A DNA stretch of 62,123 bases from an uncultured Pseudomonadota bacterium. Its GTDB lineage: Bacteria > Pseudomonadota > Gammaproteobacteria > Burkholderiales > Rhodocyclaceae. Below, one piece after another: positions 1 through 7,276 of this stretch. Position 1 is the stretch's first letter. The number at the start of each line of letters is the position of its first letter. Below the pieces are notes generated by a model. The model ran no database searches. It saw nothing but the letters and a program-made list of their open reading frames with translations, and was not told the origin of the DNA. The translations under genes and the position numbers were made by a program. The stretch is from assembly GCA_946479855.1 (NCBI GenBank), contig CAMLHL010000007.1, positions 1-62,123 on the forward strand, written 5' to 3'.

Positions 1-194
1 GCTCGCCGTCGCCCGGCGCCGATGCCTTCGTGCAGATCGGCCAGAGCGTCAAGCAGGGTGAAACGCTGTGCATCATCGAAGCGATGAAGCTGCTCAACGA
101 AATCGAAGCCGACGCGTCCGGCGTGGTCAAGGCCATCCTGCTTGAAAACGGCGATGCCGTCGAATTCGGCGAGCCGCTGTTCGTGATCGGCTGA
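1..194 (+). CDS. accB: Biotin carboxyl carrier protein of acetyl-CoA carboxylase, C-terminal part (5' end outside window)
   Basis: Only the last ~64 codons are present, read in frame from base 3. They form the biotinyl domain, which carries the swinging biotin arm between biotin carboxylase and carboxyltransferase in malonyl-CoA synthesis. The biotinylation motif EAMKLLNE is intact, with the modified lysine in AMK, and the C-terminus FGEPLFVIG is typical of BCCP. The gene lies directly upstream of accC, as in most proteobacteria, and the two are presumably cotranscribed. Identification is firm; the N-terminal half and start cannot be seen. Confidence 0.96.
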   Translation, partial: SPSPGADAFVQIGQSVKQGETLCIIEAMKLLNEIEADASGVVKAILLENGDAVEFGEPLFVIG

Positions 195-202
195 GCGCCA
201 CC

Positions 203-331
203 ATGTCTCAGAAAATCCTTATTGCCAATCGTGGCGACCAGGCGCCGTCAGGCGGCGCAGCGGCGAAGCCAAATCGCGCACCAGTCGTAGGCTGCCGGGG
301 TGATTTTGCCGCGGGAGAGATGCATGTTTGA
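203..331 (+). CDS. Short leader ORF that mimics the accC N-terminus
   Basis: A 42-codon ORF starts 8 bases after the accB stop. It begins [12 protein letters not shown], almost identical to the true AccC start [12 protein letters not shown]; about 29 of the first 35 bases match, and most differences are at third codon positions. After codon 12 the similarity ends and the frame continues with unrelated residues to a TGA at 329-331, overlapping the accC ATG at 324 in another frame. It could be a remnant of a second biotin carboxylase-type gene, a partial duplication, or a translated leader coupled to accC. Whether it is translated is unknown. Confidence 0.45.
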   Translation: MSQKILIANRGDQAPSGGAAAKPNRAPVVGCRGDFAAGEMHV

Positions 332-1682
332 AAAAATCCTGATTGCTAATCGCGGCGAAATCGCCCTGCGCATTCAGCGCGCCTGTCGCGAATTGGGTAT
401 CAAGACCGTGGTCGTCCATTCCGAGGCGGACCGCGAGGCCAAATACGTCAAGCTGGCCGACGAGTCGGTCTGTATCGGCCCCGCCTCGTCGACATTGAGC
501 TATCTGAATGTGCCGGCCATCATTTCGGCGGCCGAAGTGACCGATGCCCAGGCGATTCACCCTGGCTACGGCTTCCTCTCGGAAAACGCCGATTTTGCCG
601 AACGCGTCGAAACTTCCGGTTTTGTTTTCATCGGCCCCAAGGCGGAGACCATTCGCCTGATGGGTGACAAGGTATCGGCCAAGAACGCCATGAAGGCGGC
701 GATGGTGCCCTGCGTGCCGGGTTCCGACGGTGAATTGCCGGAAGACCCCAAGGAGATCGTCAAGATCGCCCGGGCCGTTGGCTACCCGGTGATCATCAAG
801 GCCGCCGGCGGTGGCGGTGGGCGCGGCATGCGCGTCGTGCATACCGAAGCGGCACTGGTCAACGCCGTGCAGATGACCAAGCAGGAAGCCGGCAGTTTCT
901 TCGGCAATCCTGCGGTCTACATGGAAAAATACCTGGAAAACCCGCGTCACGTGGAAATCCAGGTGCTGGCCGACCAGCATGGCAGCGCGATTTACCTCGG
1001 CGAGCGCGATTGCTCGATGCAGCGTCGCCACCAGAAGGTCATCGAAGAGGCGCCGGCGCCGCATATTCCGGCCCGCCTGATCGGGCGCATCGGCGAACGT
1101 TGCGCCGAAGCCTGCCGCAAGATCGGCTATCGCGGTGCGGGTACTTTCGAGTTTCTCTACGAGAACGGCGAGTTCTATTTCATTGAAATGAACACTCGCG
1201 TCCAGGTCGAACACCCGGTCACCGAGATGATCACCGGCGTCGATATCGTGCAGGAACAAATTCGCGTCGCGGCCGGCGAAAAGCTGCGCTACAAGCAGAA
1301 AGACATCGCGTTGCGCGGTCATGCCATCGAATGCCGCATCAACGCCGAGGATCCCTTCACGTTCGTTCCCTCTCCCGGCAAGATCGCCTTTTATCATCCG
1401 CCGGGTGGTCCGGGAATCCGCGTCGATTCACACATCTACCAGGGCTATACGGTGCCCTCGCATTACGACTCGATGGTCGCCAAGGTTATCGCCTACGGCG
1501 ATACCCGCGAGCAGGCCATCCGCCGCATGCGTATCGCGCTGTCCGAGATGAGCATCCAGGGCATCAAGACCAACATCCCGCTACATCAGGAACTGATGCA
1601 GGATGCCCGTTTCATCGAAGGCGGCACCAGCATTCACTATCTTGAACAGAAACTCGCCGACAAGGGCGAAGTGAAGCTTTAG
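324..1682 (+). CDS. accC: Acetyl-CoA carboxylase, biotin carboxylase subunit
   Basis: A 452-residue ATP-grasp enzyme that carboxylates biotin on BCCP using ATP and bicarbonate, the first half-reaction of fatty acid synthesis in the cytoplasm. Visible landmarks are the N-terminal [11 protein letters not shown], the glycine-rich ATP loop GGGGGRGM near residue 163, and the catalytic region [14 protein letters not shown] near residue 288. The start at 324 was chosen over an in-frame ATG-like start at 300 because it has GGAGAG about 5 bases upstream and gives the canonical N-terminus. Length is normal for the family. It follows accB and the odd leader ORF. Confidence 0.97.
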   Translation: MFEKILIANRGEIALRIQRACRELGIKTVVVHSEADREAKYVKLADESVCIGPASSTLSYLNVPAIISAAEVTDAQAIHPGYGFLSENADFAERVETSGFVFIGPKAETIRLMGDKVSAKNAMKAAMVPCVPGSDGELPEDPKEIVKIARAVGYPVIIKAAGGGGGRGMRVVHTEAALVNAVQMTKQEAGSFFGNPAVYMEKYLENPRHVEIQVLADQHGSAIYLGERDCSMQRRHQKVIEEAPAPHIPARLIGRIGERCAEACRKIGYRGAGTFEFLYENGEFYFIEMNTRVQVEHPVTEMITGVDIVQEQIRVAAGEKLRYKQKDIALRGHAIECRINAEDPFTFVPSPGKIAFYHPPGGPGIRVDSHIYQGYTVPSHYDSMVAKVIAYGDTREQAIRRMRIALSEMSIQGIKTNIPLHQELMQDARFIEGGTSIHYLEQKLADKGEVKL

Positions 1683-1692
1683 CCGACTGCAC

Positions 1693-1831
1693 CACAGATT
1701 ACGAAACATGAAAACTTGTCTTTGCGCCGCTGGCGTTGTTGCTCATCCTCGCGATAGCTTGGGCTATCACTGTGGTTCGCGCCCAGCCAGAGGCGCCAAT
1801 CCTTCGCTTTCACTTTGTTCCGCAATCTGTG
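1693..1831. repeat. Imperfect ~140-bp palindrome between accC and prmA (MITE- or REP-like)
   Basis: The whole accC-prmA gap is one long imperfect inverted repeat. The outer ends are CACAGATT (1693-1700) and AATCTGTG (1824-1831). Inner matching blocks include GCGCCGCTGGC against GCCAGAGGCGC, and the centre is GATAGC-TTGG-GCTATC (1753-1768). The transcript could fold into a long hairpin. Terminal inverted repeats and size suggest a miniature non-autonomous element or an extragenic palindrome, but no second copy is visible in this window. Confidence 0.6.
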
Positions 1832-1847
1832 CGGCAGGCGATTAACG

Positions 1848-2738
1848 ATGGCCTGGCAAAGTGTCAGTTTCCTGACCGACGCGGCGCACGCCGAGCCGAT
1901 CTGCGACGCCCTGCTTGAAGCCGGGGCGCTGTCGGCCAGCATCGAGGATGCCGATGCCGGCACACCGGACGAGCAACCGCAGTTCGGTGAGCCGGGTTCG
2001 GTGGCGACTCCAGGCTGGGTGCACTCGCGCGTCGTCGTGCTGCTTGAGCCGGATGCCGCAATCGACGCGGTGCTTGGCCAGGCGGTCGCGACGATCGGCC
2101 TGTCCGGCATTCCTGCCTACACGGTTACTGCGGTCGAGGAGCAGAACTGGGTGCAGCTGACCCAGTCGCAGTTCGACCCGATTCGCGTTTCCGAACGGCT
2201 GTGGATCGTGCCTTCCTGGCACGAATCGCCTGATCCGGCTGCGGTCAACCTGATTCTCGATCCCGGCATGGCCTTCGGCACCGGCTCGCACCCGACCACC
2301 CGGCTTTGCCTGGAGTGGCTGGAGCGCAATGTCACCGAGGGCTGCACGGTTCTCGATTACGGTTGTGGTTCCGGCATCCTGGCGATCGCCGCGGCGCGCT
2401 TGGGCGCCGGACGTGTCGCCGGGGTGGACATCGATCCCCAGGCCGTCGTGGCGGCCCGGGACAATGCCGAACGCAATGGGGTGGCCGCCTTGTTTGCCGA
2501 TTCGGCAGATCCGGTGGCCGGCGAGTATGATGTTGTCGTGGCCAATATCTTGTCCAATCCGCTGCGCGTTCTCGCCCCCGCCATCTGTGCGCATGTCCGC
2601 CCGGGCGGCCGACTGGCCCTGTCCGGCATCCTGCGCGAACAGATTGACGAGATCGTCGCCATCTACGCCCAGTGGCTTCCCCTGCAGGTGGCCGATGTGC
2701 GTGAAGACTGGGTATGCCTGGCCGGGGTCAAGCCCTGA
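1848..2738 (+). CDS. prmA: Ribosomal protein L11 methyltransferase
   Basis: A 296-residue SAM-dependent methyltransferase that trimethylates ribosomal protein L11. It starts MAWQSVSFLTDAAHAEPI, the usual PrmA N-terminus; the upstream in-frame start at 1815 lies in the palindromic element and was rejected. The SAM-binding motif DYGCGSGILAIAA lies near residue 168, after the family-typical LDPGMAFGTGSHPTT segment, and the post-motif VVANILSNPL corresponds to the N-P-x-L catalytic region. The stop overlaps the next ATG (TGATG), so it is probably cotranscribed with the zinc-ribbon gene. Confidence 0.95.
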   Translation: MAWQSVSFLTDAAHAEPICDALLEAGALSASIEDADAGTPDEQPQFGEPGSVATPGWVHSRVVVLLEPDAAIDAVLGQAVATIGLSGIPAYTVTAVEEQNWVQLTQSQFDPIRVSERLWIVPSWHESPDPAAVNLILDPGMAFGTGSHPTTRLCLEWLERNVTEGCTVLDYGCGSGILAIAAARLGAGRVAGVDIDPQAVVAARDNAERNGVAALFADSADPVAGEYDVVVANILSNPLRVLAPAICAHVRPGGRLALSGILREQIDEIVAIYAQWLPLQVADVREDWVCLAGVKP

Positions 2739-3886
2739 TGCGGACACGCTGCCCGGAATGCGGCACGGTTTTTCGTGTCACCTCCGAGCAGTTGCGGCGC
2801 AAAGCCGGCAAGGTCCGTTGCGGGCATTGCGAGGCCGTTTTCAATGCCTTCGATCATTGGCAGTCCGATACCGATCAGCCGGCAGTCGATGGGGCGGTGC
2901 CGCAAGTCGAAGTGCCGCTGCCGACAGTGGCAAACGCCAACGAGCGGCCAGCTACAGAAACCAGCGTCGAATCCGTGCGTCAGGTCGAGGCGCGGGTCGA
3001 GAATTTGCCTGCGGTAGCGGACGAGGCACCTGACGATTGGCTTCCCGAGAGTGAAATTGCCGGGGCGCCGCTTTCTCCGGCGCTTGGCGCCGAGCCGACG
3101 GCCGCACCCGCACCCGCACCCGCACCCGAACCCGCACCCGCACCCGAACCCGAACCCGAACCCGAACCCGAACCCGAACCCGAACCCGAACCCGAACCCG
3201 CGTCAATGCTCGCGCTGCCGCTTTCCCTCATCGATCCCGGGTTGCCTGCGGCTGATGAAAGCCTGCATGCAGTGTCTTTCGAGTCTCCCGAAGAATCGAC
3301 GCTGGCTGCCCGGGAGGCCGGTCTGGTTGCTGCCCGCGACCTGACCGAAACTGCCGCCTACAACCGTTGGGCTGCCGGCACGCTGGCCGGCGAGGGCCTG
3401 GGCGGCTTTGGCGGCGAACCGCCTCGGCGGGCGGTCTGGCCCTTCGTGCTGGTTTCCCTCCTTTTGCTCGTCGTGCTGCTTGGCCAGTTGTTTTATTACT
3501 TCCGGGCCGACATCGCTTTGCGGATACCGTCGTCCGCCGCGCTCTACCAGCTTGTCGGGGCCGATATTCCTTTGCCGCACAATCCGGCCCTGGTTTCCAT
3601 CGAGTCTTCCGACCTGCAGTCCGACAACGCCCGCGGCCTGTTCGTCCTCCAGGCGACCCTGAAAAATCGCGCCACCTACGCCCAAGCCTGGCCGGCCCTC
3701 GAGTTGAGCCTGACCGACACCAACGATACTGTCGTCTCCCGGCGGGTCATGTCGGCCGTCGAATACCTGCCCTCGGGCGCGACTGCGGATGTCTTCCCGG
3801 CCAACGCCGAGGTCGCCGTCAAGCTGTGGATCGAGGCCAAGGAAATCGGCGCTTCCGGCTACCGCCTTTACCTCTTCTACCCCTGA
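2738..3886 (+). CDS. Zinc-ribbon/DUF3426 single-pass membrane protein with a Pro-Glu/Ala repeat
   Basis: A 382-residue protein. The N-terminus is an MJ0042-type zinc ribbon with paired cysteines CPEC (5-8) and CGHC (28-31). A low-complexity AP/EP linker spans residues ~123-154, a single membrane helix covers ~231-254, and a C-terminal DUF3426 domain follows, probably periplasmic. It starts on the prmA stop codon. The linker is encoded by 16 tandem hexanucleotides and may vary in length between strains. Family members commonly sit beside prmA in betaproteobacteria; their function is not established. The start ATG at 2738 puts the zinc ribbon at the extreme N-terminus, as expected. Confidence 0.85.
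   Translation: MRTRCPECGTVFRVTSEQLRRKAGKVRCGHCEAVFNAFDHWQSDTDQPAVDGAVPQVEVPLPTVANANERPATETSVESVRQVEARVENLPAVADEAPDDWLPESEIAGAPLSPALGAEPTAAPAPAPAPEPAPAPEPEPEPEPEPEPEPEPEPASMLALPLSLIDPGLPAADESLHAVSFESPEESTLAAREAGLVAARDLTETAAYNRWAAGTLAGEGLGGFGGEPPRRAVWPFVLVSLLLLVVLLGQLFYYFRADIALRIPSSAALYQLVGADIPLPHNPALVSIESSDLQSDNARGLFVLQATLKNRATYAQAWPALELSLTDTNDTVVSRRVMSAVEYLPSGATADVFPANAEVAVKLWIEAKEIGASGYRLYLFYP
3104..3199 (+). repeat. In-frame hexanucleotide tandem repeat (GCACCC/GAACCC x16)
   Basis: Sixteen contiguous 6-bp units encode alternating Ala-Pro and Glu-Pro. Because the unit is a multiple of three, copy-number change would alter linker length without a frameshift. The last nine units are all GAACCC, consistent with recent slippage expansion. 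Confidence 0.9.
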
Positions 3887-3891
3887 TTCCC

Positions 3892-4824
3892 ATGACGACA
3901 CTGATCTGTGGTTCCCTGGCCTTCGACAACATCATGGTCTTCCCGGACCGCTTCAAGAACCACATCCTGCCCGAGCAGATTCATATTCTGAACGTCGCTT
4001 TCCTGGTACCGGAAATGCGCCGCGAGTTCGGCGGCTGCGCCGGCAACATCGCCTACAACTTGATGTTGCTGGGCGGCCAACCGCTGATCATGGCCACCGT
4101 CGGCGACGATGCGGCACCGTATCTGGACCGCCTCGATCAGCTCGGCCTGCCGCGTACCCATGTTCGCCAGGTTAGCGGCAGTTTCACGGCACAGGCCTTC
4201 ATTACGACCGACCTCGACGACAACCAGATCACTGCCTTCCACCCGGGGGCAATGAGTTTTTCGCATCTGAACAAGGTCGACCGTGCCAATGCCAAGCTAG
4301 GCATCGTCGCCCCGGATGGCCGTGAAGGAATGATGCAGCACGCCCGCGACTTTGCCGAAGCCGGCGTGCCGTTCATTTTCGATCCGGGCCAGGGGCTGCC
4401 GATGTTCAATGGCGATGAACTGCTCGATTTCATTCAATTGGCTGACTATGCCTGCTTCAACGACTACGAGGCCAAGCTGTTGTGCGACCGCACCGGGCGC
4501 AGCCTGGAGCAACTCGCCGCCGATCTGCAGGCGCTGATCGTGACGCGCGGCGGCGAAGGCTCGGAGATTTACACCGCCGGCCAGCGCCACGCCATTCCGT
4601 GCGTTGCCGCCGACGAAATCCTCGACCCCACAGGCTGTGGCGACGCCTATCGTTCCGGTCTGCTCTACGGTATCGCCAACGGTTATGACTGGCTGACCAC
4701 GGGTCGCCTGGCCGCAGTCATGGGGGCGATCAAGATCGCCCACCGCGGTGGCCAGAACCACCAGCCAAGCCGCGAGGAAATCGCCAAACGCTATCGCAAG
4801 GCTTTCGGCACACGCCCCTGGTAA
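3892..4824 (+). CDS. PfkB-family carbohydrate/adenosine kinase
   Basis: A 310-residue cytoplasmic ribokinase-type kinase. PfkB signature 1 appears as GGCAGNIAYNLMLLGG near residue 46. Signature 2 is DPTGCGDAYRSG near residue 244, with the catalytic-base aspartate in GCGD; the usual D-T-x-G-A-G-D is slightly altered. Many betaproteobacterial homologues at this locus are annotated as adenosine or sugar kinase, but the substrate cannot be read from sequence. It starts 5 bases after the DUF3426 gene and probably belongs to the same transcript. Confidence 0.85.
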   Translation: MTTLICGSLAFDNIMVFPDRFKNHILPEQIHILNVAFLVPEMRREFGGCAGNIAYNLMLLGGQPLIMATVGDDAAPYLDRLDQLGLPRTHVRQVSGSFTAQAFITTDLDDNQITAFHPGAMSFSHLNKVDRANAKLGIVAPDGREGMMQHARDFAEAGVPFIFDPGQGLPMFNGDELLDFIQLADYACFNDYEAKLLCDRTGRSLEQLAADLQALIVTRGGEGSEIYTAGQRHAIPCVAADEILDPTGCGDAYRSGLLYGIANGYDWLTTGRLAAVMGAIKIAHRGGQNHQPSREEIAKRYRKAFGTRPW

Positions 4825-4888
4825 GGAACGAGCTCTGAAATATCAGCGTCATTTCCGGGCAAAGCGCCTGTAACAAGCCTCATCCAGA

Positions 4889-4918
4889 CTTGTTCTCCAC
4901 GAAGACAAGGAGAACAAG
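4889..4918 (+). promoter_or_regulatory. Perfect hairpin burying the olsB ribosome binding site
   Basis: CTTGTTCTCC (4889-4898) is exactly complementary to GGAGAACAAG (4909-4918), with a 10-base loop. The right arm contains most of the olsB Shine-Dalgarno (AAGGAG) and ends at the base before the start codon. In RNA this would occlude ribosome binding unless melted or refolded. The perfect pairing is seen directly; a thermosensor or other riboregulatory role is inference. Confidence 0.6.
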
Positions 4919-5680
4919 ATGGAAAATATCCATAAGGCTGCCGCTCGCAGCCGCCCGGAAAAAAAGAGTCTGGCGGTCGGTTTTGCCCGCAGCCAGAGCG
5001 ACATTCTCGATGCCCAGCGCCTGCGTCACCGCGTTTTTGCCGGCGAAATGGGGGCTAATCTGCCGAGCCGGACGCCGGGCGTCGATCATGATATTTACGA
5101 TCCGTATTGCCAGCACCTTGTCGTGCGCGATACGCAAACCAGCGAGATCGTCGGTACCTATCGCATCCTGACGCCGGACAATGCGCGTCAGGTCGGCTAC
5201 TACTCGGAAAACGAGTTCGACTTGACCCGCCTGCAGCATCTCCGCTCGCGGCTGGTCGAGATTGGCCGCTCCTGCGTTCATCCGGATTACCGCACCGGGG
5301 GGACGATCACCCTGCTCTGGTCCGGCCTGGCCCAGTTCATGGTCGACAACCGCTACGACTACCTGATGGGCTGTGCCTCGATCAGCATGGCCGATGGCGG
5401 CCATGCCGCGGCCAGCTTGTATAATCGCTTGGCTGCCGATCACCTCGGGCCACAGGAATACCGCGTTTTCCCGCGTTGTCCGCTGCCGCTGGCTGCCCTG
5501 CAGCAGGATCGTCCGGCCGAAGTGCCGCCGCTGATCAAGGGTTACCTGCGCGCCGGGGCCTGGATCTGCGGTGAACCGGCCTGGGATCCCGATTTCAATA
5601 CCGCCGACCTGCCGATCCTGATGCCGATGGCCAAGGTTGCCGGCCGTTATGCCAAGCACTACCTGGGACAAGCAGACTGA
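4919..5680 (+). CDS. olsB: L-ornithine N-alpha-acyltransferase (ornithine lipid synthesis)
   Basis: A 253-residue GNAT-like acyltransferase of the OlsB/hemolysin-like family. It transfers a 3-hydroxyacyl chain from ACP to the alpha-amino group of ornithine to give lyso-ornithine lipid. Family landmarks are AQRLRHRVFAGEMG near residue 37, EIGRSCVHPDYR near residue 114 and the central GCASISMADGG. It is followed after 32 bases by an OlsA-type acyltransferase, the expected partner for the second step. Its Shine-Dalgarno is inside a perfect hairpin. Function is inferred from family and pairing. Confidence 0.88.
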   Translation: MENIHKAAARSRPEKKSLAVGFARSQSDILDAQRLRHRVFAGEMGANLPSRTPGVDHDIYDPYCQHLVVRDTQTSEIVGTYRILTPDNARQVGYYSENEFDLTRLQHLRSRLVEIGRSCVHPDYRTGGTITLLWSGLAQFMVDNRYDYLMGCASISMADGGHAAASLYNRLAADHLGPQEYRVFPRCPLPLAALQQDRPAEVPPLIKGYLRAGAWICGEPAWDPDFNTADLPILMPMAKVAGRYAKHYLGQAD

Positions 5681-5712
5681 ACCAAACCAATTTTGCGATC
5701 CGCGCCTTCAGG

Positions 5713-6522
5713 ATGTTCCGCATCGCCCTGCTGGTCCTCAGCGGGGCGCTCTTTTCGCTGTGCCTTTTCCCGCTGTGCGGCGAGCGCCAGCGTCTGGCCC
5801 TGAAAGCCAGCTGGTCGGCTGCTTTGCTCGATGCGCTGGGGGTTGAGATCGAGGCCGACCTGACCCATGCGGTGCCCGGCGCCCTGCTCGTCGCCAACCA
5901 TATTTCGTGGATCGATATCTACGTCATCAACGCGGCCCTGCCGGCGGCCTTCGTTTCGAAAGAAGAGGTCAGGCACTGGCCGCTGATCGGCTGGCTGGCG
6001 GCGAAGAACGACACGATCTTCCTGCGCCGCGGCAGCCGCGGGCACGCGAAAATCATCAACGAGCAGGTTGCCGACGTGCTGGCCCAGGGCAAGCACGTCG
6101 CAGTATTCCCCGAAGGGACGACCAGCGACGGGCGCAGCCTGCTGCATTTTCATGCAGCGCTGATCCAGCCGGCACTGGCTGCCGGCCGGCCGGTGCTGCC
6201 GGTGGCCATTTCCTACTGGGAACTCGATGGCCAGCGTAGCCTGGCGCCGCGCTACGACGGCGATATTTCGCTGGGCCAATGCACGCGGGCCATCCTTGGC
6301 CGCAAGCGCCTGATTGCTCGGCTGGTGACCACCCCCGTGCGCGGCCTGCACGGCGAAGGCCGCAAGCAGGTTGCCGCCGAAGCGCGCGAGGCTATTGCTT
6401 TAGCGGCAGGGCTTCCATTGGTGAGCAATCCACCTGAAATACCTGGCGGTCTTCCAGTCGGACAGCCGTCAGATGTCCGCCCCACAGACAACCGGAGTCG
6501 AGTGCCAGCAGGTTCGGCGTGA
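5713..6522 (+). CDS. olsA: 1-acyl-sn-glycerol-3-phosphate/lyso-ornithine-lipid acyltransferase
   Basis: A ~269-residue PlsC-family membrane acyltransferase with an N-terminal hydrophobic helix. The catalytic HX4D motif is NHISWID (His63, Asp68), and the substrate loop is FPEGTTSDG near residue 132. Being just behind olsB, it probably adds the second acyl chain to lyso-ornithine lipid, though a phosphatidate role is possible. The ATG at 5713 has no strong ribosome binding site, and an upstream non-ATG start near 5677 is possible. The last ~43 codons run antisense through the 3' end of apaH, so the C-terminal tail is probably lineage-specific. Confidence 0.85.
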   Translation: MFRIALLVLSGALFSLCLFPLCGERQRLALKASWSAALLDALGVEIEADLTHAVPGALLVANHISWIDIYVINAALPAAFVSKEEVRHWPLIGWLAAKNDTIFLRRGSRGHAKIINEQVADVLAQGKHVAVFPEGTTSDGRSLLHFHAALIQPALAAGRPVLPVAISYWELDGQRSLAPRYDGDISLGQCTRAILGRKRLIARLVTTPVRGLHGEGRKQVAAEAREAIALAAGLPLVSNPPEIPGGLPVGQPSDVRPTDNRSRVPAGSA

Positions 6523-7222
6523 CTTTCAGGCCGAGTGCCGACCAGTGGCCAGTGACCAGCACGGCATCGGCGCTTTGTCGGTTCGGGAGATCGAACCATG
6601 GGATGTGCCCGGCCGGGGCGTTGGCCAGCTTGCCCTTGACCTTGAACTCCATGGTGCCGTCCAGCGTGCAGAAACGCATCCGGGTCATCGCGTTGACAAT
6701 GACGCGCAAACGAGGCCAGCCGGTCAGATCGTCGGACCAGCCGGCCGGTTCGCTACCCCACAGGTTGAGGATGAATTGGTGGAAATTCGGTCCTTGCAGC
6801 GCCGCTTCCACCTCGCGTGCGAGTTCTCGGGCACGGGTGGTGGTCCATTGCGGCAACAGGCCGGCGTGGACCAGGCAATAGTCACCCTCGGTGTGGCAGA
6901 GCGGCTGATGACGCAGCCAGTCGAGCAACTCGGCGCAGTCCGGGGCGTCGAAAATTTCCTGCAGCGTATCGTCCTTGCCGCGAAACTTGGCACCGCCTTC
7001 GGCGACCATCAGCAGATAGAGGTCGTGGTTGCCGAGCACGGTCAGGGCAGCCGGCCCGAGCGATTTGATCAGGCGCAGCGTGGCCAGCGAATGCGGGCCG
7101 CGATTGACCAGGTCGCCGACCAGCCAGAGGCGGTCGTTGACCGGATCGAAGGCGCAATGTGTCAGCAGCCGCTGCAGCGAGTCGTAGCAGCCCTGGATAT
7201 CGCCGATGGCGTAAGTGGCCAT
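6392..7222 (-). CDS. apaH: Bis(5'-nucleosyl)-tetraphosphatase (symmetrical)
   Basis: A 276-residue metallophosphatase that hydrolyses Ap4A to two ADP, clearing alarmone dinucleotides in the cytoplasm. Metal-site motifs are visible in order: GDIQGC, GDLVNRG and GNHD. The C-terminal SGCLWGGHLTAVRLED is typical of ApaH. The start MATYAIGDIQG was chosen over a TTG four codons upstream. It is last in the minus-strand run epimerase-glmS-apaH. Its 3' end overlaps the convergent olsA gene by 131 bases. Confidence 0.95.
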   Translation of the reverse strand: MATYAIGDIQGCYDSLQRLLTHCAFDPVNDRLWLVGDLVNRGPHSLATLRLIKSLGPAALTVLGNHDLYLLMVAEGGAKFRGKDDTLQEIFDAPDCAELLDWLRHQPLCHTEGDYCLVHAGLLPQWTTTRARELAREVEAALQGPNFHQFILNLWGSEPAGWSDDLTGWPRLRVIVNAMTRMRFCTLDGTMEFKVKGKLANAPAGHIPWFDLPNRQSADAVLVTGHWSALGLKVTPNLLALDSGCLWGGHLTAVRLEDRQVFQVDCSPMEALPLKQ

Positions 7223-7224
7223 CG

Positions 7225-7257
7225 CTACGGTCAACCGGGAGAAATGGCCAAAATCAG
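7225..7257 (+). repeat. Intergenic motif copy A (CTACGGTCRACC family)
   Basis: The sequence reads CTACGGTCAACC followed by GGGAGAAATGGCCAAAATC. It aligns without gaps to four other intergenic copies in the window and lies between the apaH start and the glmS stop. Confidence 0.5.
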
Positions 7258-7276
7258 CATGTGCGGTAGATTGGCC

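Noticed and set aside
3104..3199. Hexanucleotide array as a CRISPR-like or phase-switching repeat
   Set aside because: Units are contiguous, in frame and encode a linker; there are no spacers and no frame change is possible.
2952..3206. Reverse-strand frames encoding Arg-Val or Gly-Ser repeats
   Set aside because: Artefacts of the hexanucleotide repeat read on the other strand.
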